A stretch of 64,000 bases of DNA, taken from positions 62,001 to 126,000 of the forward strand of contig NZ_BNAL01000002.1 in NCBI RefSeq assembly GCF_014653275.1, read 5' to 3'. The notes beneath the pieces were generated by a model. That model had not been told where the DNA came from, did not search any database, and worked only from the letters and a program-made list of their open reading frames with translations. The first letter of the stretch is position 1; each line of letters opens with the position of its first letter. This document shows positions 47,829-58,567 of this stretch, piece after piece. The DNA comes from Deinococcus piscis. GTDB taxonomy: Bacteria; Deinococcota; Deinococci; Deinococcales; Deinococcaceae. A program made the position numbers and the translations under genes.

Positions 47829-48793
47829 AGGCCTTCGAGTATGTCCGCGCCGAGGACGCCGCACAGGCTCCCGGTCTGCTGGCAGAGGGCGGCAAGTACC
47901 TGGCCGGCGGCACCAACCTGCTGGACCTGATGAAGCTGCAAATCGAGGCCCCGGCGCAGCTGGTGGACCTGAACCGCAGCGGCCTGGCCGAGATCACAGA
48001 GACCGAAGAAGGCGGCCTGAAGATCGGCGCGCTGGTGCGCAATACCGATCTGGCCGCGCATCCCCGTGTGCGCCAGGAGTACGCCGTGCTGAGCCGCGCC
48101 ATCCTGGCCGGAGCGTCAGGGCAGATTCGCAACCGGGCCACCACGGGCGGCAATCTGCTTCAGCGCACTCGCTGCCCGTACTTCTACGACACCAATCTGC
48201 CCTGCAACAAGCGCGAGCCCGGCACCGGCTGCGGTGCGCTGGCGGGCTTTAGCCGCCCGCTCGCCGTGATTGGCACCAGCGAGCACTGCATCGCCAACTA
48301 TCCTGGCGACATGGCCGTGGCCCTGCGGGTGCTGGACGCGACCATTCAGACCCTGAAGGCGGATGGCAGCAGGCGCGAGATTCCTATCGGGGACTTTCAC
48401 CGGCTGCCCGGTGACACCCCCCACATAGATACCGTGCTGGAAAGCGGCGAGCTGATCACCTCGGTCACGCTCCCGCCGCCCTTGGGTGGGCAGCACATCT
48501 ACCTCAAGGCCCGCGACCGGCAGTCGTACGCGTTTGCACTGGTGTCGGTGGCGGCGGTGGTGACGGACAGCGGCGCACGCGTGGCCTTTGGCGGCGTGGC
48601 GCCCAAGCCCTGGCGCGTAGAAAGCGCCGAAGCCCGCTGGAACGAGGGCGCGCAGGCCGTGACCGACGCCGCCTTCAAGGATGCCCGGCCCACTGCCCAG
48701 AACGCGTTCAAGCTGGACCTGGCCCAGAGGCTGGTGCAGGCCGTGATGAACGAGACGCAGAGCGCAGGAACGCCGGAAGGAGGCGCGGCATGA
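47825..48793 (+). CDS. paoB: aldehyde oxidoreductase, FAD/[4Fe-4S] subunit (PaoB/YagS)
   Basis: A 322-residue FAD subunit. The FAD loop [14 protein letters not shown] and the [20 protein letters not shown] segment are seen. Four cysteines, in [21 protein letters not shown] and the later EHCIAN, match the extra [4Fe-4S] site of PaoB, which most xanthine dehydrogenase FAD subunits lack. It overlaps paoA and paoC by 4 bp on each side. Confidence 0.93.
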   Translation: MKAFEYVRAEDAAQAPGLLAEGGKYLAGGTNLLDLMKLQIEAPAQLVDLNRSGLAEITETEEGGLKIGALVRNTDLAAHPRVRQEYAVLSRAILAGASGQIRNRATTGGNLLQRTRCPYFYDTNLPCNKREPGTGCGALAGFSRPLAVIGTSEHCIANYPGDMAVALRVLDATIQTLKADGSRREIPIGDFHRLPGDTPHIDTVLESGELITSVTLPPPLGGQHIYLKARDRQSYAFALVSVAAVVTDSGARVAFGGVAPKPWRVESAEARWNEGAQAVTDAAFKDARPTAQNAFKLDLAQRLVQAVMNETQSAGTPEGGAA

Positions 48794-51057
48794 GCAAGTT
48801 CGATTCACCGGCAGGCATCAACCCGCTAGATCAGGAAAAGGTACTCGCCCGCCCGCACGCCCGTAAAGAAGGCCCGCTGAAAGTCACCGGGCAGGCCACC
48901 TATGCTTACGAGTACAGCGCTGACCCGGACCTCCAGGGCACCACTTACGGCTATCTGGTGGGAGCAGGCGTGGCACGCGGCCAGGTGACATCGGTGGACT
49001 GTAGCGTGGCCGAGGCCATGCCCGGCGTGCTGCTGGTGCTCACCCATGAGAACATGCCCGCCCAGGGAGCCAGCGACACCCCCGTGCCTCAGGAGGACGA
49101 CGCCACCCCGCAGATGCGGAGCGCCGAGGTGGATTACTACCATCAGGCGGTGGCGTTTGTCGTCGCTGAAACCTTCGAGCAGGCCCGTGCTGCCGCAGGA
49201 GCGCTGGTGATCGAGTACGACAACCGAACCGCCGAGGGCGACTACGTGCTGGCCGAAGTGATGGAAGACGCCGAAAAAGCGGGCAGCGACGAGGAAAGCA
49301 AGGACCAGCAGGTGGGCGACTTTGCTGGGGCTTTCAGGCGGGCAGATGTGCAGCTGGACGTGACCTACACCACGCCTTATCAGTCCCACGCCATGCTGGA
49401 GCCCCACGCTTCACTGGCCGTGTGGGATGAGGCCGGCGAGGAGCTGACGCTCTACACCTCCAACCAGATGGTGCACTGGGTTCACCGGGGCATCTCCAAA
49501 ACACTGAATGTGCCCCAGAAAAATATCCGTATCGTGTCGCGCTATATCGGCGGGGGCTTTGGCTCCAAGCTGATGTTCTACGGGGACGCCGTACTGAGCG
49601 CTGTGGCCGCCCGCACGCTGGGCCGCCCGGTCAAGTGTGCCCTGACCCGCCCGCAAATTTTCAACCACACCAGCCACCGGCCCGCCACCGTGCAGCGCAT
49701 CCGCTTTGGTGCCGACGGTGACGGACGTATTCACGCCATCGGGCACGATTCGTATTCGGGCAACTTGCCGGGCGGCAGCGCCGAAACGGCCAGCCACCAG
49801 ACCAAGCTGCTATACGCGGGCGAGAACCGCCTGGTCCGCCAGCGCCTGAGCGAACTGCATCTGCCGCCTGGCGGGTCCATGCGGGCCCCCGGGGAAGCGG
49901 TAGGGATGCTCGCATTGGAGTGCGCGGTAGATGAGCTGGCCGAAAAGCTGGAGATGGACCCTATTGAGCTGCGGGTGCTGAACGACATCGGCTACGACCC
50001 GGAAAAAGGCCCCGAGCGTCCCTTTTCCAGTCGCCGCCTGGCCGACTGCCTGCGCCGCGGTGCCGAGGAATTCGGCTGGGAGCAGCGCTCGGCTCAGCCC
50101 GGCGAGCGGCGCGACGGCGAGTGGCTGATTGGCCTGGGCGTGGCTTCGGCCTTCCGGGGCAATCTGGTCAAGCCGAGCAGCGCGACCCTGCGGCTGGAAA
50201 AAGGCGGCAAAATCACCGTCGAGACGCAGATGACCGACATCGGCACTGGGTCGTACACCATCCTCGGCCAGACCGCCGCCGAGATGCTGGGCCTGACCTT
50301 AGATGACGTAGAGGTGCGTCTGGGCGACTCTGAATTTCCCAAATCAAGCGGTTCGGGTGGCTCCTGGGGAGCCAACAGCGCAGGCACGGGCGTGTACTAC
50401 GCCGCCGAGGAACTGCGCAAAAAAATCGCCAAAGCCGCTGGTTACGACCCCAAAAAGGCCGTGTTCAAGGACGGCGAAGTCTGGGAAGACAACAAATGCA
50501 CCCTGCTTGGCGTGGTGGCTGCCAAAGCCCCTGAACCCCTTGAGGCGACGGTTAACGCGACCTTCGGTGACCTGAACAAGCAGTACGCGCAGGCCAGTTT
50601 CGGGGCGCACTTCTGCGAGGTGGGCGTGCACCGCGTGACCGGCGAAATCCGCGTGCGCCGGATGCTGAGCGTCGCAGCGGCGGGGCGCATCTTTAATCCG
50701 GTTACGGCCCGCAGTCAGTGTCTGGGCGGCATGACGATGGGCGTGGGCGCAGCGCTGATGGAGGAGCTGCATGTGGACGGGGAGCTGGGCCTGTTCATCA
50801 ACCACGATATGGCCGAATACCATGTGCCGGTCCACGCCGATATTCCCGACTTAGACGTGATTTTCCTAGAAGAACTGGATGATAAATCTTCGCCGCTCAA
50901 GGGCAAAGGCGTGGGCGAGCTGGGCATCTGCGGGGTGGGCGCAGCCGTCGCCAACGCGATTTATAACGCATCCGGCGTGCGTATCCGGGACTACCCGCTG
51001 ACGGTGGACAAGATTCTGGCCGGCTGGGCAAGCCGCTCTGGCTCCCAAGGGCGGTGA
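48790..51057 (+). CDS. paoC: aldehyde oxidoreductase, molybdopterin subunit (PaoC/YagR)
   Basis: A 755-residue Mo-cofactor subunit. Family blocks include [28 protein letters not shown] (ligand loop), [42 protein letters not shown], and the catalytic Glu in [21 protein letters not shown]. Expected to oxidise aldehydes with a molybdopterin cytosine dinucleotide cofactor. The stop overlaps the GTG start of the next gene, whose product may make that cofactor. Confidence 0.93.
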   Translation: MSKFDSPAGINPLDQEKVLARPHARKEGPLKVTGQATYAYEYSADPDLQGTTYGYLVGAGVARGQVTSVDCSVAEAMPGVLLVLTHENMPAQGASDTPVPQEDDATPQMRSAEVDYYHQAVAFVVAETFEQARAAAGALVIEYDNRTAEGDYVLAEVMEDAEKAGSDEESKDQQVGDFAGAFRRADVQLDVTYTTPYQSHAMLEPHASLAVWDEAGEELTLYTSNQMVHWVHRGISKTLNVPQKNIRIVSRYIGGGFGSKLMFYGDAVLSAVAARTLGRPVKCALTRPQIFNHTSHRPATVQRIRFGADGDGRIHAIGHDSYSGNLPGGSAETASHQTKLLYAGENRLVRQRLSELHLPPGGSMRAPGEAVGMLALECAVDELAEKLEMDPIELRVLNDIGYDPEKGPERPFSSRRLADCLRRGAEEFGWEQRSAQPGERRDGEWLIGLGVASAFRGNLVKPSSATLRLEKGGKITVETQMTDIGTGSYTILGQTAAEMLGLTLDDVEVRLGDSEFPKSSGSGGSWGANSAGTGVYYAAEELRKKIAKAAGYDPKKAVFKDGEVWEDNKCTLLGVVAAKAPEPLEATVNATFGDLNKQYAQASFGAHFCEVGVHRVTGEIRVRRMLSVAAAGRIFNPVTARSQCLGGMTMGVGAALMEELHVDGELGLFINHDMAEYHVPVHADIPDLDVIFLEELDDKSSPLKGKGVGELGICGVGAAVANAIYNASGVRIRDYPLTVDKILAGWASRSGSQGR

Positions 51058-51695
51058 CTGAAGCGGCAGCGCCCGTGCCCCGGCGGGCGGGGGTCTTGCT
51101 GGCGGCGGGCCGGGGCACACGGATGCAGGACTCCGGCTCCCCTTTTGCTGGCCTGCCCAAACCGCTGGTCCCCCTGGCCGGCAAACCGCTGTGCCGGCAC
51201 GCCGCCGAAGCCCTGGCCTACGCCAGCGACCTGGTGCGGTTGGCGGTGGTCCCACCGGGGCAAGCCGGTGACGCAGTGCGGGCCGCCCTGGACGGTTTGG
51301 GCTACCTTTACGCCGTGAACCCTGAGCCAGAGCGCGGGCTGCTGTCGTCCTTCCGGGCAGCGGTGCAGGCGCTGCCGCCAGGGCTGGACGGCGCGGTCTT
51401 TGCGCTGGCCGACATGCCGCTGGTAAGCCTGGAGACCCACCGGGCCCTGCGGACGGCAGCCCGGCCATCGCTGGCGGCCCAGTGCCGGTACGGTGCGGTC
51501 AGCGCTCCACCGCTGTGGCTACACGCTGACCTTTTTCCGGCCCTGCTGGCGCTGCCGGACGCCGACAGCGGCCCACGGGCACTGCTCACGGGTGCAGCGC
51601 AGGTGCCCTGCCCGCCGGGCGAACTGCTGGACGTGGACACGCCACAGGCGCTGGCTCAGGCGGCGCAGCTGCTGAGCGGTACACTCACCCCATGA
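51054..51695 (+). CDS. MocA/MobA-like nucleotidyltransferase
   Basis: A 213-residue NTP-transferase. The nucleotide loop is LLAAGRGTRM (about 15-24) with downstream LPKPLVPLAGKPL; the metal Asp is in ALADMPLV. PaoC-type enzymes use the cytosine dinucleotide form of molybdopterin, so a MocA (CTP) role is more likely than MobA (GTP), judging from operon position. It starts with a GTG overlapping the paoC stop. Confidence 0.88.
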   Translation: MTEAAAPVPRRAGVLLAAGRGTRMQDSGSPFAGLPKPLVPLAGKPLCRHAAEALAYASDLVRLAVVPPGQAGDAVRAALDGLGYLYAVNPEPERGLLSSFRAAVQALPPGLDGAVFALADMPLVSLETHRALRTAARPSLAAQCRYGAVSAPPLWLHADLFPALLALPDADSGPRALLTGAAQVPCPPGELLDVDTPQALAQAAQLLSGTLTP

Positions 51696-52684
51696 CCCGA
51701 ACCATGAAGCATCTCCTCGCAGTCCGTCAGGGTCTGCCTGCCGAAGCGCTGGAACTTCACGAATCCCCTGTGCCGCAACCTGGCCCCGGCGAAGTGCTGG
51801 TGCGGGTCGAAGCGGTGGGGGTCAACTACGCCGATGTGCTGAGTGTGATGAACGAATACCTGACCCCGGCCCACTATCCTTTTGTGCCGGGCATGGAATT
51901 CGCCGGATATGTCACCGAGCTGGGCGCAGGCGTCAGCGGCGTGAAGCTGGGGCAGCTGGTGGCCTGCCTGGCCGGTCAGGGCGGGCTGGCCGGTTACGCC
52001 ACGGTGCCGGTGCAGGCGCTGGTGCCGGTGCCGCAGACCTACACTCCTGTGCAGGCCGCCGCCTTTGGGGTGTCGTACCTGACTGCTTTTCACGGCCTGC
52101 GAACCCTGGGACGCGGGCAAGCCGGAGAGTGGGTGCTGGTTCAGGCCGCCGCTGGAGCCCTGGGCCGCGCCAGCATTCAGCTGGCAGGGGCGCTGGACAT
52201 GCGGGTGGTGGCGATGGCCAGCACCGAGGAGAAGCTGGCGGTGGCCCGTGAGCTGGGCGCAGACGTGACGCTGCTGCAAGACGACCCAGAGCGGGTGCAA
52301 AAGGTGCGGGAAGCGGCTGGGGGGCTGGGCGTCCCCCTGATTCTGGAAGTCGTGGGTGGGCAGCGCCTTGCCGAGAGCCTGCGCATGGCCGCGCCCAGAG
52401 GCCGCATCATCCTGATTGGGAATGCCAGCCGTGAAGAAGTCCGCGTCAACCCCGTCGACCTGATGAAGCGCAACTTGACCCTGACCGGCCTGTGGCTGAC
52501 CACCCTCCTGACAGACCCCCAGGCACAGGCCCAGACCGCCGCCGAGTTTGGCAGACTGCTCGACAAGGGCCGCATCGCGCCGCAGCCGGGGCCCAGCTAC
52601 GCGCTGCTTGATACGGCCCAGGCGTTCAGCGACCTGCTGGACCGACGCACATCCGGCAAAGTGATTATTGAGCCCTGGCGCTGA
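51692..52684 (+). CDS. zinc-free MDR oxidoreductase, quinone oxidoreductase type
   Basis: A 330-residue medium-chain dehydrogenase. The N-terminal GroES-like part (VRVEAVGVNYADVLSVMNEY, FVPGMEFAGYV) lacks the Cys zinc ligands. The Rossmann segment VLVQAAAGALGRASIQLAG binds NADPH (Qor type). TACACT (51680-51685) lies 6 nt before its ATG, so it can be transcribed by itself even though it overlaps the MocA-like gene by 4 bp. Its end overlaps the converging xdhC-like gene by 20 bp. Confidence 0.9.
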   Translation: MTRTMKHLLAVRQGLPAEALELHESPVPQPGPGEVLVRVEAVGVNYADVLSVMNEYLTPAHYPFVPGMEFAGYVTELGAGVSGVKLGQLVACLAGQGGLAGYATVPVQALVPVPQTYTPVQAAAFGVSYLTAFHGLRTLGRGQAGEWVLVQAAAGALGRASIQLAGALDMRVVAMASTEEKLAVARELGADVTLLQDDPERVQKVREAAGGLGVPLILEVVGGQRLAESLRMAAPRGRIILIGNASREEVRVNPVDLMKRNLTLTGLWLTTLLTDPQAQAQTAAEFGRLLDKGRIAPQPGPSYALLDTAQAFSDLLDRRTSGKVIIEPWR

Positions 52685-53717
52685 GCGGCTCGCCGCTGCC
52701 GCCGTGCATCTCCGCCGTCACTTCGGCCAGGATGCTCAGGGCAATGCCAGCGGGGGTTTCGGCCCCCAGGTGCAGCCCGGCGGGCGAGCGCACCCGCGCC
52801 AATAGGGCCGGGTCCAGCCCCGTCTCGGCCAAAAAGCGCAGGACGGCCTGGCCCCGGCGGCGACTGGCGACCATCGCCACATAGGGCACCTCCGTGCCCA
52901 GCACCTGCCGCAGCACCGGCACCTCGTGCCCGTAATCGTGCGAGATGATGACCACGGAGGAGCGGGCCGAGAGCGGCGGCAGCTGGAGATCGCTGTCCGG
53001 GCGGCTGAGCAGCAGGGCGTGGGCATCCGGCAAGCGCTGGGCGGTCAGGCGGCTAGGCTGGTCGTCGCAGACAGTGACCCGCAGCCCCACCGTGCGGCCC
53101 AGGCGCGCCAGTGGTGGGGCAATCGGGCCAGCGCCCACCACCACCAGTTCGGCGGGCGGCAGCCGGGTTTCGGCAAAAGCCGCCGCGCCCCGCTCCAGCA
53201 CTTCGCGGTCCAGCGGCAGCGCCCGCGCCTGAGTGACCAGCGCCGGGTCTGGCTCACTGCTACTGTCTGTCACCACCTCGCCCGATTCCAACAAGGCGAA
53301 GGGGGCACCTTCCGCTCCCAGCGGTGTGACCAGCCGCAGCGCCTCACCGCGCGCGCGGGCGGTGGCCACAGCTGACCAGAGGGCCGAAGCACTCGGCGTA
53401 GGCACCAGCTGCACCGTCACCTGCCCGGCGCAAGTCATGCCGAATTCGTAGGCTTCTTCGCTGCCCAGGTTCACATCCAGCAGGCGGGGCTGTCCAGACT
53501 GCCGCACCTCTTCGGCGGCCCGGCGTAGTGCGCCCTCTGCGCAGCCGCCCAGCGTGACCGACCCCAGGGTCTCCCCCGGCAGGAAGATGGCCCGGCGACC
53601 CAGTGGTTTGCGGCTTTCACCGGCCCCCACCAGCGTCGCCACCACCGGCGCGGCACCGTCCGGTAGCCGGGTTACGGCGCTTAGAAAGTCGTCAAAAGTT
53701 TCGTCCACAGTCTCCAC
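52665..53717 (-). CDS. XdhC/CoxI-family molybdoenzyme maturation factor
   Basis: A protein of about 350 residues. The N-terminal XdhC/CoxI domain shows FLPGETLGSVTLGGCAEGAL, with the conserved Cys and Gly; the C-terminal Rossmann domain (ELVVVGAGPIAPPLARLGRTVGLRVTVCDD) ends with AGLHLGAETPAGIALSILAEV. XdhC-like proteins bind and sulfurylate Moco for xanthine-oxidase family enzymes, here most likely PaoABC, although the gene points the other way. GTG 53717 is a tentative start: farther upstream the frame reads through a terminator stem. GTG 53708 is also possible. Confidence 0.88.
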   Translation of the reverse strand: METVDETFDDFLSAVTRLPDGAAPVVATLVGAGESRKPLGRRAIFLPGETLGSVTLGGCAEGALRRAAEEVRQSGQPRLLDVNLGSEEAYEFGMTCAGQVTVQLVPTPSASALWSAVATARARGEALRLVTPLGAEGAPFALLESGEVVTDSSSEPDPALVTQARALPLDREVLERGAAAFAETRLPPAELVVVGAGPIAPPLARLGRTVGLRVTVCDDQPSRLTAQRLPDAHALLLSRPDSDLQLPPLSARSSVVIISHDYGHEVPVLRQVLGTEVPYVAMVASRRRGQAVLRFLAETGLDPALLARVRSPAGLHLGAETPAGIALSILAEVTAEMHGGSGEPLSARAQ

Positions 53718-53722
53718 AGCAT

Positions 53723-53746
53723 AAAAAAAGCCCGCGCAGGGCGGGC
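53723..53746 (-). terminator. terminator after sstT
   Basis: On the reverse strand GCCCGC (53746-53741) pairs with GCGGGC (53735-53730) and runs into seven T. It ends the sstT transcript just before the xdhC-like gene, which therefore needs its own promoter. Confidence 0.82.
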
Positions 53747-53767
53747 CATAGAGCATTGCCAGACGGT

Positions 53768-54958
53768 TTAGAGTTGCGGCACTTCCTCGCCTGCAGCGCG
53801 GCGTGCGCCAAAGTCAGCCGCCGCCGTGAACAGCACATCGGTGCTGGAGTTGAGTGCCGTCTCGGCTGAATCCTGAATCACGCCGATGATAAAGCCCACA
53901 CCCACCACTTGCAGCGCAATGTCGTCGGAGATCCCGAACAGCGAGCAGGCCAGCGGAATCAGCAGCAGGGAGCCGCCCGCCACGCCGGAAGCCCCAGCTG
54001 CACTGACGGTGGCCACCAGACTGAGCAGCAGCGCCGAAGCCGGGCTGACGGTGATGCCCACCGTGTTGGCGGCAGCCAGGGTCAGCACCGTGATGGTGAT
54101 GGCCGCGCCTGCCATGTTGATGGTGGCTCCCAGCGGAATAGACATGGAATAGGTTTCCTCGCGCACGCCCAGGCGCTCGGCCAGGGCCAGGTTCACGGGA
54201 ATGTTGGCTGCCGAAGAGCGGGTAAAAAAGGCGGTCAGGCCACTTTCGCGCAGGCAGGTCAGCACCAGCGGGTACGGATTGCGGCGAATCTTGAACCACA
54301 CGATCAGGGGATTAATGACCAGCGCCATGATCAGCATGGCCCCGACCAGCAGGGTCAGCAGCCGCCCATAAGACAGCAACCCCTCGAACCCAGTTTCGGC
54401 CACCGTGGCCGCCACCAGGCCCAGGATACCCAGCGGGGCAAACGCGATGACCCAGCGGACCACGCCCGAGACGGCGTCCCCGGCATCTTGCAGCAGTTGC
54501 TTGGTGCCAGCACCCGCCTGACGCAGAGCCAGGCCCAGCAGCACCGCCCAGAAGAGAATGCCAATGTAATTGGCTTCGACCAGCGCCCGCACCGGATTCA
54601 TCACCGCGTTGCTCAGCAGGTTGGTGAGTACCGTGATCACGTCGCCGGGCGGCGCAGCGTCCTGCACGGCACTGGCAAGCGTCAGCTGGGTCGGAAACAG
54701 AAAGCTGAGCACCACCGCCAGCACTGCCGCCGAGAACGTGCCCACCAGATACAGCGTCAGCACCGAGCGCATGTTGGTGTCCTGGCCCTGCTGGTGGCCG
54801 GAAATGGCCGCAATCACCAGCACGAACACCAGCAGCGGGGCAATGGCCTTGAGCGCGCCCACAAACAGGGTGCCCAGGAGGCCCAGGGCCGCACCGGCAG
54901 CGGGCCACAGCAGCGCCACTCCGGCCCCGATCAAGAGGCCTGCAATGATTTGGGGCAC
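53768..54958 (-). CDS. sstT: sodium/serine-threonine symporter SstT
   Basis: A 396-residue DAACS-family carrier. Near-invariant SstT blocks are seen: [97 protein letters not shown] and [19 protein letters not shown]. Translation is given from GTG 54958, the first usable start. Ten codons upstream, in the same frame, an ATG (54988-54986) with a strong site is followed directly by TGA. The known family starts about 10 residues before this GTG, so the N-terminus appears short. Confidence 0.9.
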   Translation of the reverse strand: MPQIIAGLLIGAGVALLWPAAGAALGLLGTLFVGALKAIAPLLVFVLVIAAISGHQQGQDTNMRSVLTLYLVGTFSAAVLAVVLSFLFPTQLTLASAVQDAAPPGDVITVLTNLLSNAVMNPVRALVEANYIGILFWAVLLGLALRQAGAGTKQLLQDAGDAVSGVVRWVIAFAPLGILGLVAATVAETGFEGLLSYGRLLTLLVGAMLIMALVINPLIVWFKIRRNPYPLVLTCLRESGLTAFFTRSSAANIPVNLALAERLGVREETYSMSIPLGATINMAGAAITITVLTLAAANTVGITVSPASALLLSLVATVSAAGASGVAGGSLLLIPLACSLFGISDDIALQVVGVGFIIGVIQDSAETALNSSTDVLFTAAADFGARRAAGEEVPQL

Positions 54959-54982
54959 CAGGCCCCAGCGATTAAGTACACT

Positions 54983-55000
54983 TCACATTTTTTCCCCTCC
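54983..55000 (-). promoter_or_regulatory. ATG-TGA start-stop pair behind a strong ribosome site
   Basis: On the reverse strand GGAGGGG (55000-54994), five A, ATG (54988-54986), then TGA (54985-54983), all in frame with sstT. This could be a nonsense change at codon 2 of the real gene, a minimal upstream ORF that controls reinitiation at GTG 54958, or a sequencing error. Confidence 0.7.
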
Positions 55001-55165
55001 GCCAGGTCAAAGCAGCCGGTTAGGGGCCGCTCTGGGCTCCCACCTTCCTGCACTGCGCTGACCTTTGGTGGCTCACCATACCCCAAAATGTCAGCGCAGG
55101 ACGCGAACCCGGCCAGCCATTCGGGACCACCGACCTCAGGCCCCACATGGCACAATGGCCTTACC

Positions 55166-56869
55166 ATGACAACCAAGCTCCCCTCTGACCTGGAGATTGC
55201 CCGGCAGGCCCAGCTGTGGCCCCTGGCCGATGTGGCCCAGCGGGCCGGACTGCCAGCCGAGAGCCTGATTCCTTATGGGCGTCACGCAGCGAAAGTGGAC
55301 CTGGACGTGCTGGAAGGAGAACCCCAGCGCCCACCGGCCAAAATGATTGTGGTGACTGCCGTGACACCCACCCCGCTGGGCGAGGGCAAGACCACCACGG
55401 CGGTTGGCCTGGCGCAGGGCATGGCCCACATCGGCCAGCAAGCCATGCTGACGCTGCGCCAGCCCAGCATGGGGCCCACATTTGGCGTCAAAGGCGGCGC
55501 AGCGGGCGGCGGCTACAGCCAGATCGTGCCGATGGAAATGCTGAATCTGCACCTGACCGGCGACTTTCATGCGGTGACCGCCGCACACAACCTGCTGGCC
55601 GCCATGCTTGACGCCCACCTCTTTCATGGCAACGCCCTGGGCCTTGACCCAGACAACATTTCCTGGCGGCGCGTGCTAGACATCAACGACCGGGCGCTCC
55701 GCAATGTGGTCATCGGGCTGGGTCCAAAGGAGGATGGTGTCACCCGGCAGACGGGGTTTGACATCACGGCAGCGTCGGAAATCATGGTGATTCTGAGTCT
55801 GTGCTCCTCGCTGGCCGACCTGCGTACGCGGCTGGGACGCATCGTGGTCGGCTTTACCTATGGCGGCGAGCCGGTCACTGCCGAGCAACTGGGCGCGGCT
55901 GGAGCGATGACAGCCATTCTGCGGGACGCCATTCAACCTAACTTGATGCAGACGCTGGAACACACGCCCGCGCTGATTCACGCCGGGCCGTTCGGCAACA
56001 TCGCCACCGGCAATTCCAGCGTGCTGGCTGATTTGGTCGCCAGCCGCTTCAGCGACTACGTGATTACCGAGGCGGGCTTTGGAGCTGACATGGGCGCCGA
56101 GCGGTTCTTCAACGTGAAATGCCGGGTGTCGGGCCTGATCCCCGCCGCTGCCGTGCTGGTGGTGACGGTGCGGGCGCTCAAGGCGCACTCGGGCCGCCAC
56201 CGGGTCGCGCCCGGTAAGGCGCTGCCTGCGGAGATGCTGGAAGAAAACCCAGATGACGTGCGGGCCGGTGCCGACAACCTCCGCAAGCACATCGAGATTG
56301 TGCGCGGGTTCGGGGTCTCGCCCGTGGTTGCCATCAACGTGTTTCCCACTGACCATGAAAGCGAGCTGGAAGCGGTCCGCGAGATTGCCGAGGCTGCCGG
56401 TGCCCGCGTGGCCCGCTCTACCCACGTGGTACACGGCGGCGCGGGAGCTGCCGAACTGGCCCGCGCTGTGGTGGCCGCCTGCGAGGAGAGCAGCGAATTT
56501 AGACCCACCTACGCGCTGGACGACTCCCTGGCAAGCAAACTGGAAAAAGTAGCGACGCAGGTGTACGGTGCGGACAGCATCGAGCTGAGCGCCCAGGCCA
56601 AAAAAGACCTGAAGCGCTTCGAGGAACTGGGCTACGGCAGGCTGCCCGTGGTCATCGCCAAGACCCATCTGAGCATTTCCAGTGACCCCAAGTTGCGCGG
56701 CGCACCCACCGGCTGGACTCTGCCAGTCCGTGAGGTCCGCGCCGCCGTAGGGGCCGGGTATGTGTACGCCATCTGCGGCGACATGCGGACCATGCCAGGC
56801 CTGGGAGCCACGCCCGCCGCGCAGCAGATTGACCTAGACGAACACGGAGAGATTCAGGGGCTGTTCTGA
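55166..56869 (+). CDS. fhs: formate-tetrahydrofolate ligase
   Basis: A 567-residue enzyme that makes 10-formyl-THF from formate, THF and ATP. The ATP loop is in TPLGEGKTTTAVGLAQG (about 73-89), then LRQPSMGPTFGVKGGAAGGGYSQIVPM, DNISWRRVLDINDRALR, GFDITAASEIM and the C-terminal MRTMPGLGATPAAQQIDLDEHG. It is complete. The ATG at 55166 is the family start; the open frame continues upstream only as antisense of sstT. CACAAT 9 nt before the ATG is a weak -10. It offers a second use for formate beside fdhA. Confidence 0.96.
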   Translation: MTTKLPSDLEIARQAQLWPLADVAQRAGLPAESLIPYGRHAAKVDLDVLEGEPQRPPAKMIVVTAVTPTPLGEGKTTTAVGLAQGMAHIGQQAMLTLRQPSMGPTFGVKGGAAGGGYSQIVPMEMLNLHLTGDFHAVTAAHNLLAAMLDAHLFHGNALGLDPDNISWRRVLDINDRALRNVVIGLGPKEDGVTRQTGFDITAASEIMVILSLCSSLADLRTRLGRIVVGFTYGGEPVTAEQLGAAGAMTAILRDAIQPNLMQTLEHTPALIHAGPFGNIATGNSSVLADLVASRFSDYVITEAGFGADMGAERFFNVKCRVSGLIPAAAVLVVTVRALKAHSGRHRVAPGKALPAEMLEENPDDVRAGADNLRKHIEIVRGFGVSPVVAINVFPTDHESELEAVREIAEAAGARVARSTHVVHGGAGAAELARAVVAACEESSEFRPTYALDDSLASKLEKVATQVYGADSIELSAQAKKDLKRFEELGYGRLPVVIAKTHLSISSDPKLRGAPTGWTLPVREVRAAVGAGYVYAICGDMRTMPGLGATPAAQQIDLDEHGEIQGLF

Positions 56870-57006
56870 AGTGCAAGCGGTACAGACGCAGACGCCGTGA
56901 CAGCCCGCTCAGGTTCTTGCCTTGCCCGCCGCCTGGGCTGAGCAGGCACCAGTGCGGGCCCCTGACAGACAGCAAAGGCAACTGATACGGACTGCGGATG
57001 GAATCA

Positions 57007-57103
57007 TAGAGCAGTTCTCCGAATGACGGCCCTGACACTCCATGCTCTGCTTCGCAGCTTTTCAAGTCGGACAGACACTCTACGCGCTTTTTCTGTTTCT
57101 CTG

Positions 57104-57115
<12 letters not shown>
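57007..57115 (-). repeat. decayed third copy of the structured repeat
   Basis: Read on the reverse strand, the element starts GAGAGCAATTGACA (57115 down) and ends with TTCGGAGAACTGCTCTA (57023 to 57007), matching both ends of the units at 9242-9497. The terminal 17 bases equal copy 1 exactly. The middle is about 20 bp shorter and the A-hairpin is lost, but AAGC.GAGCATGGAG resembles the conserved core. The thioesterase stop codon lies inside its first 12 nt, in the same orientation as at 9242. The remaining part of the 56870-57103 gap shows no gene. Confidence 0.7.
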
Positions 57116-57520
<405 letters not shown>

Positions 57521-57773
57521 GGATTCTCGCTTTCCGGCCACAGAACACTGGGGAAGCGGGAAGAAAGCGGCGCGGGCGGGTCGGCCAGCGGGCGGGCCTG
57601 CCCACCCTGACGCGGGGCAGCAGACCTTTCTTCTCACAAGCGAGCGACCGGACTGTAACCGTGGCGCGACCGTGCCGGACTGGGCAGAATGGAGATTGCT
57701 CTTTCTTCTGCCGTTACCGGACTTCCCTCAGCTCTTGTGGGCTGTAGATTTGGCCGCAGCATAACATGGTGGC

Positions 57774-58544
57774 TTAGCTCCCGCCGCGAAAGCGCTCCAG
57801 CGCCGCACGCGCGCCCTGCGTCAGGCTCATCACATCTGCGCCCACGGCCACAAAAGTGTAGCCCCACTCCAAGTAGCGCCGGGCGTCGGCCTCATTCACG
57901 GCGAGGATACCGGCGGCTTTGCCTGCGGCCCGGATGCGCACCGCCGCGCCGCGAATGGCGGCCTGCACGTCCGGGTGATTCGGCTGTCCCAGCCAGCCCA
58001 GGCTGGCGCTGAGGTCAGCGGGGCCGACAAATACGCCGTCCACACCGTCCGTGGCTGCGATGGCGTCCAGGTTGCTGAGGGCCAGGGCCGTTTCCACTTG
58101 CACCAGCACGCAAATTTCTTCCTCAGCCCGCGCCAGGTAGTCTGGGCGGGAGCCCCAGCGCGAGGCCCGCACCAGCGCCGAAGCGACCCCACGCACCCCG
58201 GCGGGAGGATAGCGGGTAGCGGCCACCACTGCTGCTGCCTGCTCGGATGTGTCCACCATCGGCACCAGCAGCGTGCGTGCGCCGATGTCCAGCAGTTGCT
58301 TGATGAGGGCGCGGTCATCGCTGACAGGTCGCACCACCACCTCACCCGGATAAGGGGCCAGAGCCTGAAGCTGCGCCAGCACGCTCGGCACGGTGTTGGG
58401 GGCGTGTTCGGCGTCTACCAGCAGCCAGTCATAGCCTGCGCCCGCTGCGGCTTCGGCGGCGTAGGGGTGTGCCAGCGCCAGCCAGTAGCCGTACTGCACG
58501 TCACTGCGGGCCAGGGCCTGCTTGAATTCATTGACATAGGTCAT
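57774..58544 (-). CDS. hpaI: HpcH/HpaI-family class II aldolase
   Basis: A 256-residue pyruvate-type aldolase. [13 protein letters not shown] (His base and metal side), [56 protein letters not shown] (metal Glu and Asp) are all present. In homoprotocatechuate breakdown HpaI splits 4-hydroxy-2-oxoheptanedioate into pyruvate and succinate semialdehyde; hpaH just upstream supports that. A rhamnonate-type aldolase cannot be excluded. GAGGAAAAG lies before the ATG at 58544. Confidence 0.88.
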   Translation of the reverse strand: MTYVNEFKQALARSDVQYGYWLALAHPYAAEAAAGAGYDWLLVDAEHAPNTVPSVLAQLQALAPYPGEVVVRPVSDDRALIKQLLDIGARTLLVPMVDTSEQAAAVVAATRYPPAGVRGVASALVRASRWGSRPDYLARAEEEICVLVQVETALALSNLDAIAATDGVDGVFVGPADLSASLGWLGQPNHPDVQAAIRGAAVRIRAAGKAAGILAVNEADARRYLEWGYTFVAVGADVMSLTQGARAALERFRGGS

Positions 58545-58567
58545 GGCTCTTTTCCTCTTCCCGCAGG

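Noticed and set aside
53748..53772. Fourth copy of the structured repeat (TAGAGCATT near the sstT end)
   Set aside because: Only nine bases match one terminus; the core, hairpins and other terminus are missing.
53909..55165. N-terminal extension of formate-THF ligase by over 400 residues
   Set aside because: This part lies antisense to sstT and is Gln/His-rich nonsense; the family start is at 55166.
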